DNA of 64,000 bases from Variovorax paradoxus (GCF_902712855.1 NZ_LR743507.1:2342001-2406000); one strand, 5' to 3'; shown: positions 35,710 to 44,203, numbered from the stretch's first letter. Translations and numbers: made by a program. Notes: a model not told the origin generated them from the sequence alone.

Positions 35710-36959
35710 CGATGCCCTTGATGCGTCCCCCGCGCAAGAACCCGGTGCTGCGCACCCGGCAGATGAACCTGCCGCCCGGCGCGCGCGGCCGCGTGGCACT
35801 CGGCCTGACGGCCGCCGCAGCCGAAGGCCGCTTCGAACTGCAGACCTGCGACGACTGCGGCACGGTGCAGTACCCGCCGCGCGAGGTCTGCCACAAATGC
35901 CTTTCCGCCGCGCTGCGCTGGCGCGAGCAAAGCGGCGAGGGCGAACTGATGGGCAGCACCACGCTGCACCACAGCAACGACCTGTTCTTCCGCGAGCGCC
36001 TGCCCTGGCGCCTGGGCCTGGTGCACCTGGATGCCGGCCCGACGCTCATGGTGCACCTGCACGGCGAGGTCGGCGATGCACCCGCGCGCGTGCGCGTCGG
36101 CGCCCGGCTCGACCGCGCAGGTCAGGCGGTTCTCATTGGTTTTCCGAATGAAGGGAGTGCCCATATGGCCGACGACAGGATGCTGCGCGAAATGACCAGC
36201 GACCCCAAGTTCCGCAAGGCGCTGGTGACCGACGGCAAGACCGAGACCGGCCAGGCCATCGTGCGCGCGCTGGTGAAGGCCGGCGCCGACATCGTCTGGG
36301 TCGGCCATGCCGAACCCTGGAAGAAGATGGGCGACGGTCTCGACGACATCTCGGCGCTGCCGCAGGTCACGCTGGTGCCGCTCGATCTCACCAACGGCCG
36401 GCAGGTGACGGAGCTCGCAGGCTCCATCGGCGGCAAGGTCGACATCGTGATCAACAACGCCGAGGTGCACCGCACCTTCGGCATCGGCGCGCGCCGCGGC
36501 ACCGACGTGGCCAAGGCCGAGATGGACATCAACTACTTCGGCCTGCTGCGGCTGGCGCAGGAGTTCGGCCCGGCGCTCAAGGGCCGTTCGGCCGACGGCG
36601 TGACGGGGGCCACCGCGTGGGTCAACCTGCTGTCGGTCTACGCGCTGAGCAACTTTCCGCCGCACGGCACCTTCAGCGCATCGAAGGCGGCGGCGCATTC
36701 GCTGGCGCAGTGTCTGCGTGCAGAGATGCGGCCTGCCGGCATCCGTGTGATCAACGTGTTCCCTGGCCCGATCGACGACGAATGGAACCAGCACACGCCG
36801 CCGCCCAAGCTCGCGCCCACCGCGCTGGCCAATGCCATCGTGAAGGCGCTGCGCGACGGCGTGGAGGACGTGTATCCCGGCGACGTGGCGCAGGAGTGGC
36901 TGGAGCGCTGGCGCGACAACCCCAAGGTGCTCGAGCGCGAGCTGGCCGCTGGGTCATGA
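35706..36959 (+). CDS. DUF35 zinc-ribbon/OB-fold protein fused to a degenerate SDR domain
   Basis: A 417-residue fusion. Residues 35-145 form a DUF35 module: a zinc ribbon with Cys48, Cys51, Cys62 and Cys65, then an OB-fold. Residues 155-417 form an SDR-like Rossmann domain with damaged signatures: the cofactor turn is VTDGKTETG, NNAG is NNAEV, and the catalytic Tyr of YxxxK is Phe323 in FSASK. The SDR half is therefore probably structural or binds without turnover. DUF35 proteins partner thiolase-like aldolases, and the gene overlaps one by 4 nt. The frame is open throughout, so the fusion is not an artefact of a missed stop. Confidence 0.88.
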   Translation: MTMPLMRPPRKNPVLRTRQMNLPPGARGRVALGLTAAAAEGRFELQTCDDCGTVQYPPREVCHKCLSAALRWREQSGEGELMGSTTLHHSNDLFFRERLPWRLGLVHLDAGPTLMVHLHGEVGDAPARVRVGARLDRAGQAVLIGFPNEGSAHMADDRMLREMTSDPKFRKALVTDGKTETGQAIVRALVKAGADIVWVGHAEPWKKMGDGLDDISALPQVTLVPLDLTNGRQVTELAGSIGGKVDIVINNAEVHRTFGIGARRGTDVAKAEMDINYFGLLRLAQEFGPALKGRSADGVTGATAWVNLLSVYALSNFPPHGTFSASKAAAHSLAQCLRAEMRPAGIRVINVFPGPIDDEWNQHTPPPKLAPTALANAIVKALRDGVEDVYPGDVAQEWLERWRDNPKVLERELAAGS

Positions 36960-36964
36960 GGCAC

Positions 36965-37057
36965 ACCCCCAGGCTTCGCGCACTTCGTGTCGCTTCGCCA
37001 ACCCCCTTGCCGGGGGCAACACCGGCGGCCCGGCAAAGCCGGTTCCGCGGTGTTCCT
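36965..37057. repeat. Dispersed hairpin repeat, copy B
   Basis: The 93-bp partner of copy A (three mismatches). It begins 5 nt after the stop of the DUF35-SDR gene and ends 22 nt before the cyclase ATG, filling almost the whole 120-nt gap. Reading frames across it would produce a run of residues such as PGKAGSAVF before the cyclase, which is not part of that protein. Confidence 0.88.
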
Positions 37058-37079
37058 GGAACAGAGATCGGAGACTGAA

Positions 37080-37892
37080 ATGACGACAAGCACCGCACTG
37101 ATGTCCGCCGCCGAAGTCCTCGGCGGCCTGGTGACGGCCATGGCCAGCGGCCGCATCCGCGTGATCGACCTCACGCAGACGCTCACGCCCGAGTTCCCGC
37201 AGATCGCACTGCCGCCCGAGATGGGCCAGTGCTGGCCCTTCCGCATCGAGGAGGTGTCGAAGTACGACGAGCGCGGTCCGGGCTGGTACTGGAACAACTT
37301 CTCCTGCGGCGAACACACCGGCACGCACTTCGACGCGCCGATCCACTGGATCTCGGGGCGCGACCTGCCGAACAACTCGGTGGACACCATCCCGGTGCAG
37401 AACTTCGTGGCGCCGGCCTGCGTGATCGACTGCTCGCCGCAGGTGAAGGACGACCCCGACTACCTGCTGACGCTGGAGGACATCGAGGCCTACGAGGCGG
37501 CCCACGGCCGCATCCCGAAGGGCGCATGGGTGCTGATGCGCACCGACTGGTCCAAGCGCACCGACCCGGAGGCCTACCAGAACTTCGACGAGACCGGCCA
37601 GCACACGCCAGGCCCGAGCACGGCAGCCGTGCGCTTCCTGGTCGAGCAGCGCGACGTGCTGGGCTTCGGCTCCGAGGCCATCGGCACCGACGCGGGGCAG
37701 GGCTATCACCTGCGCCCTCCCTACCCTTGCCACTACTACATGCATGGCGCGGGCCGCTACGGCCTGCAGTGCCTGAGCAACCTCGACCTGCTCCCGCCGG
37801 CCGGCGCGGTGCTGATCTGCCCGCCGCTGAAGATCGAGAAGGGCAGCGGCAGCCCGCTGCGCGTGCTGGCCCTGGTGGGAGCACCGGCATGA
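37080..37892 (+). CDS. Cyclase-family metal hydrolase, likely isatin hydrolase
   Basis: A 270-residue member of the kynurenine formamidase/isatin hydrolase family. The metal site is HTGTHFDAPIH, with His79, His83 and Asp85 as expected manganese or zinc ligands. GHIDLT-type early strand appears as RVIDLTQTLTPEFP, and a tryptophan-rich segment (GPGWYWNNFSCGEH) precedes the metal site. In this locus the fitting reaction is isatin plus water to isatinate, a known activity of the family and a step of the Bradyrhizobium auxin pathway. It overlaps the next gene by 4 nt. Confidence 0.85.
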   Translation: MTTSTALMSAAEVLGGLVTAMASGRIRVIDLTQTLTPEFPQIALPPEMGQCWPFRIEEVSKYDERGPGWYWNNFSCGEHTGTHFDAPIHWISGRDLPNNSVDTIPVQNFVAPACVIDCSPQVKDDPDYLLTLEDIEAYEAAHGRIPKGAWVLMRTDWSKRTDPEAYQNFDETGQHTPGPSTAAVRFLVEQRDVLGFGSEAIGTDAGQGYHLRPPYPCHYYMHGAGRYGLQCLSNLDLLPPAGAVLICPPLKIEKGSGSPLRVLALVGAPA

Positions 37893-38623
37893 GCGGCGCG
37901 GCGCCCAAGGTCGCGGCCGTCACCGGCGGCAGTGCCGGCATCGGCAAGGCCATCTGCGAAGACCTGCTGGCGCAGGGTTACGAGGTGGTGTCGCTCGCGC
38001 GGCGCAAGGCCGAGATCGATCACCCGAAGCTGCACAGCATCGAGGTCGACCTGAGCGACCGCGTGGCAACCGGGCAGGCCGTGCAGGAATTGGTGCAGCG
38101 CTTCGCTCCCACCACCATCGTGCACAACGCCGGCGTGATCCGCGCCGCACTGCTGCCCGATGTGAAGCTCGACGACCTCGACGCGCTGGTCGATCTGCAC
38201 CTGGGCTGTGCCATCCAGCTCGTCCAGGGTGCATTGCCCGCCATGCGTGCACAGCGCTTCGGTCGCGTCGTGCTGTTGTCCTCGCGTGCCGCACTGGGGC
38301 TGGCCACGCGCACCAGCTATTCGGCCACCAAAGCCGGCATGCTGGGCATGGCGCGCACCTGGGCGCTGGAGCTCGCGCCCGAGGGCATCACGGTGAACGT
38401 GGTGGCGCCCGGCCCGATCCGCACCGACATGTTCTACGACGTGGTCGAGGCCGGCAGCGAGAAGGAACGCGCGCTCGCCGCATCGGTGCCGGTCAAGCGG
38501 CTGGGCGAATCGGCCGACGTGGCACGGGCCGTGCGTTTCTTTGCCGACGCCGACAACAGTTTCGTCACCGGCCAGGTGCTGTACGTGTGCGGTGGCACCA
38601 GCGTCGGCAGCCTGGCGCTCTGA
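37889..38623 (+). CDS. Short-chain dehydrogenase/reductase (SDR 1 of the locus)
   Basis: A 244-residue classical SDR with an intact active site: VTGGSAGIGKAI for the cofactor, VHNAGVI, catalytic Ser in LLSSRAALG, and Tyr-Lys in SYSATKAG. The arginine after the first strand (LARRK) hints at NADP preference. Coupled to the isatin hydrolase gene by ATGA. Possible roles are oxidation of dioxindole to isatin or dehydrogenation of an oxygenase product; sequence alone does not decide. Confidence 0.85.
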   Translation: MSGAAPKVAAVTGGSAGIGKAICEDLLAQGYEVVSLARRKAEIDHPKLHSIEVDLSDRVATGQAVQELVQRFAPTTIVHNAGVIRAALLPDVKLDDLDALVDLHLGCAIQLVQGALPAMRAQRFGRVVLLSSRAALGLATRTSYSATKAGMLGMARTWALELAPEGITVNVVAPGPIRTDMFYDVVEAGSEKERALAASVPVKRLGESADVARAVRFFADADNSFVTGQVLYVCGGTSVGSLAL

Positions 38624-38676
38624 ATCCGCTTTTGCTTTCCCTCGTTCCATCAAAAAACCACCACTGGAGCATCGCC

Positions 38677-39843
38677 ATGAAAGTCCTGAACCGAATTCGC
38701 ACACTCGCAGCCATCGCCGCCGGCTTCGGCGCGCTGAGCGCCGCGGGCGCGTGGGCCGCCGACCTGAAGGTCGGCTTCATCACCTCGATGTCGGGCCCGG
38801 TGTCGTCGCTCGGCATTCCCTACGACAAGGGCATGAAGGCGGCGCTCGCCTACAAGGCGGAGGTCGGCGGACGCAAGGTGCAGGTGATCCAGCTCGACGA
38901 TGCATCCGACCCGTCCACCGCCGCGCGCAACGCGCGCAAGATGATCGAGGAGGACAAGGTCGACGTCATCATCGGCACGGCCGGCGCGCCGGGTTCGCTG
39001 GCCATCGCCGGCGTGGCGCGCGAGACGAAGACCCCGCTGATCTCCATCGCCAACGCCGACCTGGCGGGCGAGGAGGGCGCATGGATGGTGACGCTGCCCC
39101 AGCCCGCGCCGCTGATGATGGGCGCGATGGTCGAGAAGATGAAGCAGGCCGGCGTGAAGACCGTGGCCTACATCGGCTACTCCGACGCCTGGGGCGACCT
39201 GGTGTACGACGCGCTCATGAAGTCCACGCCCGCGGCCGGCATCAAGGTGGTGTCGAACGAGCGCTATGCGCGCAGCGATTCGTCGGTGGCCGGGCAGGTG
39301 CTGAAGATCGTCGCGCTGAAGCCCGATGCGGTGATCACCGGCGCCTCGGGCACGCCCGGCGCGCTGCCCTACCTGGCGCTGACCGAGCGCGGCTACAAGG
39401 GAAAGATCTACGGCATGCACTCGCTGATCAACCCCGACTTCATCCGCGTCGGCGGCCCGTCGGTCGAAGGCCTGCTGGCGCCCACCGGCCCGGTGGTGGT
39501 GGCCGAGCAGCTGCCCGACGCCAACCCGATGAAGAAGATCGCGATGGACTTCCGGGCCGCCTACCAGAAGGCCAACGGCGCGCCGCCCACCGACACCTTC
39601 TCGGCCTACAGCTTCGATGCCTGGTTGATCTACCTCGACGCCGCGCAGCGCGCGCTGGCCAGCAAGGCCGAGCCCGGCACGCCGCAGTTCCGCCTGGCGC
39701 TGCGCGACGCCATCGTGAGCACGAAGGAGCTGGTGGGCACGCACAGCGTCTACAACTTCAAGCCGACCGACCGCTACGGCTCCGACGACCGCTCGCGCGT
39801 CGTGGTGAGGCTCGACAAGGGCCAGTGGAAGCTCGTGCCCTGA
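38677..39843 (+). CDS. ABC transporter periplasmic binding protein, LivK-like (SBP 1)
   Basis: A 388-residue periplasmic protein with a signal peptide (cleavage predicted after AGAWA) and a type I periplasmic-binding fold (Peripla_BP_6). Hallmarks are KVGFITSMSGPVSSLGIPYDKGMKAAL and DDASDPSTAARNARKMIEEDKVDVIIG. It is the first of three paralogues in the locus that share most of this layout, including ERYARSDSSVAGQVLKIVA. Members of this branch bind aromatic acids as often as amino acids; here auxin or an indolic intermediate is a reasonable ligand. Confidence 0.9.
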   Translation: MKVLNRIRTLAAIAAGFGALSAAGAWAADLKVGFITSMSGPVSSLGIPYDKGMKAALAYKAEVGGRKVQVIQLDDASDPSTAARNARKMIEEDKVDVIIGTAGAPGSLAIAGVARETKTPLISIANADLAGEEGAWMVTLPQPAPLMMGAMVEKMKQAGVKTVAYIGYSDAWGDLVYDALMKSTPAAGIKVVSNERYARSDSSVAGQVLKIVALKPDAVITGASGTPGALPYLALTERGYKGKIYGMHSLINPDFIRVGGPSVEGLLAPTGPVVVAEQLPDANPMKKIAMDFRAAYQKANGAPPTDTFSAYSFDAWLIYLDAAQRALASKAEPGTPQFRLALRDAIVSTKELVGTHSVYNFKPTDRYGSDDRSRVVVRLDKGQWKLVP

Positions 39844-39889
39844 GCCGCCTGCATCGCCCGAACATCAGAACCGCACCGAACCACCTCAC

Positions 39890-41032
39890 ATGAAAAAGAT
39901 CACCCGCATCCTTGCCGCGACTGCCATCGCACTGGCCGCCGCACAGGCCATGGCCGCCGACCTGAAGATCGGCTTCATCAGCTCGCTGTCGGGGCCGGTG
40001 GCAGCGCTGGGCATTCCCTATGAGAAGGGCATTCGCGCGGCCATCGCCGAGCACCCGGAGATCGCCGGGCGCAAGGTCCAGCTGATCGTGCTCGACGACG
40101 CCTCCGATCCCACCACCGCCGGGCGCAATGCACGCAAGCTCGTGACCGAGGACAAGGTCGACGTGCTCATCGGTACCTCTGGCGTGCCTGGCGCCATGGC
40201 CATCGCCGCGGTGGCGAAGGAGCTCAATACGCCACTGATCTCGCCCACGCCGGTGACCATCGCGGGTCCGGAGGGCGCGTGGACGGTGACGGTGTCGCAG
40301 CCGTTTCCGCTCATGGTGGCGGGCGTGGTCGAGCGCATGAAGAAGTCCGGCGTGAAGACGGTGGCTTTCATCGGCTTCTCGGATGCGCTGGGCGACCTGG
40401 CCTACGACTCGCTCGTGAAGAGCGCCGATGCGGCGGGCATCAAGGTGGTCGCGAACGAGCGCTATGCGCGCAGCGATTCCTCCGTGGCCGGCCAGGTGCT
40501 GAAGATCGTCGCGGCGCGGCCGGACGCGGTGTTCGCCGGCAATTCGGGAACGCCCGGCGCGCTGCCCTACATCGCGCTGGCCGAGCGCGGCTACAAGGGA
40601 AAGATCTACGGCACGCACGGCCTCATCAATGCCGACTTCGTGCGCGTGGGCGGCGCCTCCATCGAAGGCCTGCAGGTGCCCAGCGGCCCGGTGCTGGTGG
40701 CGGACCAGCTGCCCGACAGCAACCCGATCAAGAAGGTGTCGATGGGTTTTCGCAACGCGTACCAGAAGGTCAACGGCGTGGTGCCGACCGATGCCTTCTC
40801 GTCGTACACCTACGACGCGTACCTGCTGCTGGCCGATGCCGCGTCGCGTGCCAAGGGCGAGCCCGGCACGCCGCAGTACCGCACCGCGCTGCGCGACGCG
40901 ATCGTGAGCACCAGGGAGCTGGTGGGCACGCACGGCGTGTACACCTTCAAGCCGGACGACCGCTACGGCTCCGACCAGCGCGGCGTGGTCATCGTGCAGA
41001 TGACCAAGGGCCAGTGGAAGCTGGTGCCATGA
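39890..41032 (+). CDS. ABC transporter periplasmic binding protein, LivK-like (SBP 2)
   Basis: A 380-residue paralogue of SBP 1, 46 nt downstream. The signal peptide is MKKITRILAATAIALAAAQ, with cleavage after AMA. The body follows SBP 1 closely (DLKIGFISSLSGPVAALGIPYEKG, ERYARSDSSVAGQVLKIVA, GALPYIALAERGYKGKIYG), which points to tandem duplication. Differences cluster around the ligand cleft side (SPTPVTIAGPEGAWT against SIANADLAGEEGAWM), so ligand range may differ. Confidence 0.9.
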   Translation: MKKITRILAATAIALAAAQAMAADLKIGFISSLSGPVAALGIPYEKGIRAAIAEHPEIAGRKVQLIVLDDASDPTTAGRNARKLVTEDKVDVLIGTSGVPGAMAIAAVAKELNTPLISPTPVTIAGPEGAWTVTVSQPFPLMVAGVVERMKKSGVKTVAFIGFSDALGDLAYDSLVKSADAAGIKVVANERYARSDSSVAGQVLKIVAARPDAVFAGNSGTPGALPYIALAERGYKGKIYGTHGLINADFVRVGGASIEGLQVPSGPVLVADQLPDSNPIKKVSMGFRNAYQKVNGVVPTDAFSSYTYDAYLLLADAASRAKGEPGTPQYRTALRDAIVSTRELVGTHGVYTFKPDDRYGSDQRGVVIVQMTKGQWKLVP

Positions 41033-41040
41033 ACGCGCTC

Positions 41041-41131
41041 GCCCGCAGGCTGCGCGCAGGTCGTGTGGCTTCGCCAGCCCCCTGCCGCGGGCAACACCAG
41101 TGGCCCGGCGAAGCCGGTTCCACGGTGTTCC
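41041..41131. repeat. Dispersed hairpin repeat, copy C (diverged)
   Basis: About 91 bp alignable with copies A and B over the whole length but with scattered substitutions. The long hairpin core (CAACACCAG...AAGCCGGTTCCACGGTGTT, given by its arms) is conserved. It lies between SBP 2 and the second oxygenase alpha gene, again in an unusually long gap (140 nt) of the gene string. Confidence 0.8.
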
Positions 41132-41172
41132 CCGAAGCACGGTGACATGACTCCCGGCAGGAGCACGTTCAC

Positions 41173-42504
41173 ATGACCACCTACCGCAACCGCCCCGATC
41201 TCGTCGCGGCGCTGGTCCGCAACGACCGTGTGCACCGCGACCTGTACCTCAGCGACGAACTCTTCGCGCTGGAGCAGGAGCATCTGTTCGCCAACACCTG
41301 GGTCTTTCTGGGCCACGCGAGCCAGGTGCCCGAGGCCGGCGACTTCGTCACTCAGGACATCGCGGGGCGGCCGCTGCTCATGGTGCGCCATCCCGGCGGC
41401 GAGGTGCATGTGCTCTACAACCGGTGCGCCCACAAGGGCACGCAGCTGGTGACGGACGAGTGCGGCAACACCGGCCGCTTCTTCCGCTGCCCGTACCACG
41501 CCTGGACCTACAAGCTCGACGGCGCGCCGCTCGGGCTGCCGCTGAAGAACGGCTATGAAGGCACACAGCTGAAGGCCTGCGAGTCGGGGCAGGGGCTGGC
41601 GGCGGTGAAGCACGTGAAGGTGTACCGTGACTTCGTGTTCGTGCGGCTTTCGGACAAAGGGCCGTCGTTCGAGGATTACTTCGGAGAAGTGCTCGGCGCC
41701 ATCGACAACATGGTCGATCGTTCGCCGGAAGGCCGGCTGACCGTCGGCGGCGGTGTGCTGCGCAACATCGTGCACTGCAACTGGAAGATGTACCTCGAGA
41801 ACATCAACGACACGGTGCATCCCATGTCGACGCACGAATCGGCCACCAAGGCGGCCGAGGCGCTGTGGGAAGGGCACGCGCCCACCGACCCCAAGCCGAT
41901 GGCAATGGAGCAGATCCTGCCCTTCGGCTCGGGCTACGAATTCTTCGACAAGATGGGTGGGCGCGTGTTCGCCAACGGCCACAGCGTGCTGGGCGTGAAC
42001 TTCAGCATCCACTCGAACTATGCGCAGCTGCCCGAGTACGAGGCCGCGATGCGCGCCGCTCACGGCGAGGCGCGCGCCACAGAGATCCTGCAGCGCTCGC
42101 CGCAGAACTCGGTGTTCTATCCGAGCCTGTCGGTCAAGGGCTCGCCGCAGGCGATCCGCGTGATCCGGCCGCTGGCCGCCAACCGGACGCTGATCGAGGC
42201 CTGGAGCTTCCGCGCGGCCGGTGCACCTGCGCTGCTGTTCGAGCGCGCCATGAGCTACAACCGCCTCGTGTTCTCGCCGATGTCGGTGGTGGCGCACGAC
42301 GACGTGCACCTGTTCGAGGGCATCCAGCAGGGCCTGCGCGCTGGCGGCAACGAATGGGTAAGCCTGCACCGCAATTACGACGAGGCGGAACTTCAGCAGG
42401 CCACCGTCACCACCAACGGCACCAACGAGCTGCTGATGCGCAACCAGTTCCGCGCCTGGGCGAAATCGATGGCGGCGGGCATGAATGCGGAGGCAGCCCC
42501 ATGA
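41173..42504 (+). CDS. Rieske non-heme iron aromatic oxygenase, alpha subunit (pair 2)
   Basis: A 443-residue paralogue of the pair 1 alpha subunit, collinear with it without gaps over the first 220 residues. The Rieske ligands are again Cys85, His87, Cys106 and His109, and the iron site Asp213, His216, His221 (NDTVHPMSTHE). Its beta subunit gene overlaps it by 4 nt, the normal arrangement. It could be the true auxin oxygenase, act on a related auxin, or oxidise anthranilate or another intermediate. It has no reductase of its own nearby. Confidence 0.9.
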   Translation: MTTYRNRPDLVAALVRNDRVHRDLYLSDELFALEQEHLFANTWVFLGHASQVPEAGDFVTQDIAGRPLLMVRHPGGEVHVLYNRCAHKGTQLVTDECGNTGRFFRCPYHAWTYKLDGAPLGLPLKNGYEGTQLKACESGQGLAAVKHVKVYRDFVFVRLSDKGPSFEDYFGEVLGAIDNMVDRSPEGRLTVGGGVLRNIVHCNWKMYLENINDTVHPMSTHESATKAAEALWEGHAPTDPKPMAMEQILPFGSGYEFFDKMGGRVFANGHSVLGVNFSIHSNYAQLPEYEAAMRAAHGEARATEILQRSPQNSVFYPSLSVKGSPQAIRVIRPLAANRTLIEAWSFRAAGAPALLFERAMSYNRLVFSPMSVVAHDDVHLFEGIQQGLRAGGNEWVSLHRNYDEAELQQATVTTNGTNELLMRNQFRAWAKSMAAGMNAEAAP

Positions 42505-42965
42505 CCGACCCGCGCGATGTCGTGGCCCACGAGGCCGCGCTGCTCGACGAGAAGCGCTTCGACGAATGGCTGGCCCTGTTCGCGGAGGACGGGCACTACT
42601 GGGTGCCGCTGCTCGGCGCGGCGCAGGCCGATCCGTTCTCCCATAACTCGCTGGCCTACGAGGACAGGCTGCTGCTGCAGCTGCGCGTCGACCGCCTGAA
42701 GAATCCGCGTGCCCATTCGCAGCATCCTGCCAGCCACAGCCAGCATGTGCTGCAGCCTTCGCGCGTCGAGCACGAGGATGCCGACGAAGTTCGCCTGCGC
42801 ACGCCGTTCCTCTATGTCGAGGCGCGCGGCGAAGACCAGGTCCTGCTCAGCGGCACCGCCCGGCATCGGCTCGTGCGCACGGCCGAGGGCTGGCGCATCC
42901 GCGAGAAACGCATCGACCTGCTGAATGCCGCACGGGCGCTGCCGGCCATCCAGTTGTTCATCTGA
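42501..42965 (+). CDS. Rieske oxygenase beta subunit (pair 2)
   Basis: A 154-residue small subunit of the SnoaL-like fold. It mirrors the pair 1 beta subunit: an N-terminal VVAHEAALLDEKRFDEWLALFAEDGHYWVPL, the YEDRLLLQLRVDRLKNPRAHSQHPASHSQH segment (equivalent to YEDKLLRDLRIERLKSPRAFSQQPASRCHH in pair 1), and the C-terminal ALPAIQLFI. It has no visible catalytic residues, as expected for a structural subunit. Confidence 0.9.
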   Translation: MTDPRDVVAHEAALLDEKRFDEWLALFAEDGHYWVPLLGAAQADPFSHNSLAYEDRLLLQLRVDRLKNPRAHSQHPASHSQHVLQPSRVEHEDADEVRLRTPFLYVEARGEDQVLLSGTARHRLVRTAEGWRIREKRIDLLNAARALPAIQLFI

Positions 42966-43005
42966 GTTACCCGTTCATTCCCACCATCCTCACCGGAGCT
43001 ACGAA

Positions 43006-44169
43006 ATGAAGAGCCTGATGCAGACCTTGACGCGCGGCGCACTCGCCGCGGCACTCGCCGCCTGTGGCATTGCCAGCGCATTCGCGGCCGACCTCAAGGT
43101 CGGCCTGAGCGTGTCGCTGTCGGGGCCGAATTCCTCGCTGGGCGTGCCCTACGCCAAGGGCATGCAGGCTGCGCTGGCCTACAAGCCCGAGGTCAACGGC
43201 CGCAAAGTGCAGCTCATCGTGCTCGACGACGGCTCCGACCCGACCACGGCCGGGCGCAACGCGCGCAAGCTGATCGAGGAGGAAAAGGTGGACGTGCTCA
43301 TGGGCACTTCGGGCGTGCCGGCCGCCATTGCGATGGCGCAGGTCGGCAAGGAGGCGAAGACCCCGATGATCGGCCTCACGCCCATCCTGCTCGATCCCAA
43401 GGAGAACCCGTGGGTGATGACGGTGGCGCAGCCCACGCAGCTGATGATCGACGCCGTGGTCGAGCGCATGAAGCGCAACAACGTGAAGACCGTGGGCTAC
43501 ATCGGCTTCTCCGATGCGTGGGGCGACCTGGTGTACGACGCGCTGATGAAGTCCGCACCCGGCGCCGGCATCAAGGTGGTGAGCAACGAGCGCTATGCGC
43601 GCGCCGATGCCTCGGTGACGGGGCAGGTGCTGAAGATCGTGGCGCTGCGCCCCGATGCCGTCATGACGGGTGGCGCGGGCACGCCGGGCGCGCTGCCGTT
43701 CCTCGCGCTGCAGGAGCGCGGCTTCAAGGGCGGCGTGTATGGCCAGCACGGCCTCATCAACCCCGACTTCGTTCGCGTGGTCGGTGCCGCCGGCCAGAAC
43801 GCGCTGATGCCGACCGGTCCGGTGATCGTGGCAGAACAGCTGCCGGCGGACTACCCGACCAAGAAGATCGCGACGGACTTCCGCGCGGTGTTCCAGAAGG
43901 TGAACAACGCGCCGACCAGCGATGCCTTCTCGGCCTACTCGTTCGACGGGTGGCTGGTGTTCGCCGACGCCGCCGCGCGCGCCATGAAGAGCGCGGAGCC
44001 GGGCACGCCCGAGTTCCGCGTGGCCCTGCGCGACGCCATCTTCAGCACCAAGGAGGTGGTGGGCACGCACGGCGTCTACACCTTCAAGCCCGGCGATCTG
44101 TACGGCGTGGACGAACGTGCGCGCGTGATCGTCAAGCTCGACAACGGCCAATGGAAGCTCGCACCTTGA
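43006..44169 (+). CDS. ABC transporter periplasmic binding protein, LivK-like (SBP 3)
   Basis: A 387-residue third paralogue, with a signal peptide cleaved after SAFA and the same fold (DLKVGLSVSLSGPNSSLGVPYAKGMQAALAYK). It is the one immediately before the permease genes (34 nt), so it is probably the original partner of the transporter. It diverges from SBP 1 and 2 in GLTPILLDPKENPWVMTVAQP, a region lining the binding cleft. Confidence 0.9.
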   Translation: MKSLMQTLTRGALAAALAACGIASAFAADLKVGLSVSLSGPNSSLGVPYAKGMQAALAYKPEVNGRKVQLIVLDDGSDPTTAGRNARKLIEEEKVDVLMGTSGVPAAIAMAQVGKEAKTPMIGLTPILLDPKENPWVMTVAQPTQLMIDAVVERMKRNNVKTVGYIGFSDAWGDLVYDALMKSAPGAGIKVVSNERYARADASVTGQVLKIVALRPDAVMTGGAGTPGALPFLALQERGFKGGVYGQHGLINPDFVRVVGAAGQNALMPTGPVIVAEQLPADYPTKKIATDFRAVFQKVNNAPTSDAFSAYSFDGWLVFADAAARAMKSAEPGTPEFRVALRDAIFSTKEVVGTHGVYTFKPGDLYGVDERARVIVKLDNGQWKLAP

Positions 44170-44203
44170 ACCGCATGCCCCTGATTTTCCGGAGGGCCGC
44201 GCG

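Noticed and set aside
32340..41131. CRISPR array
   Set aside because: The three repeats are kilobases apart, palindromic and 90 bp long, without spacers or cas genes.
41173..42965. Second Rieske pair as a dedicated anthranilate 1,2-dioxygenase
   Set aside because: Its strong collinearity with pair 1 and absence of an AntC-type reductase argue for duplication within the locus; the idea cannot be excluded but is not supported enough to be called.
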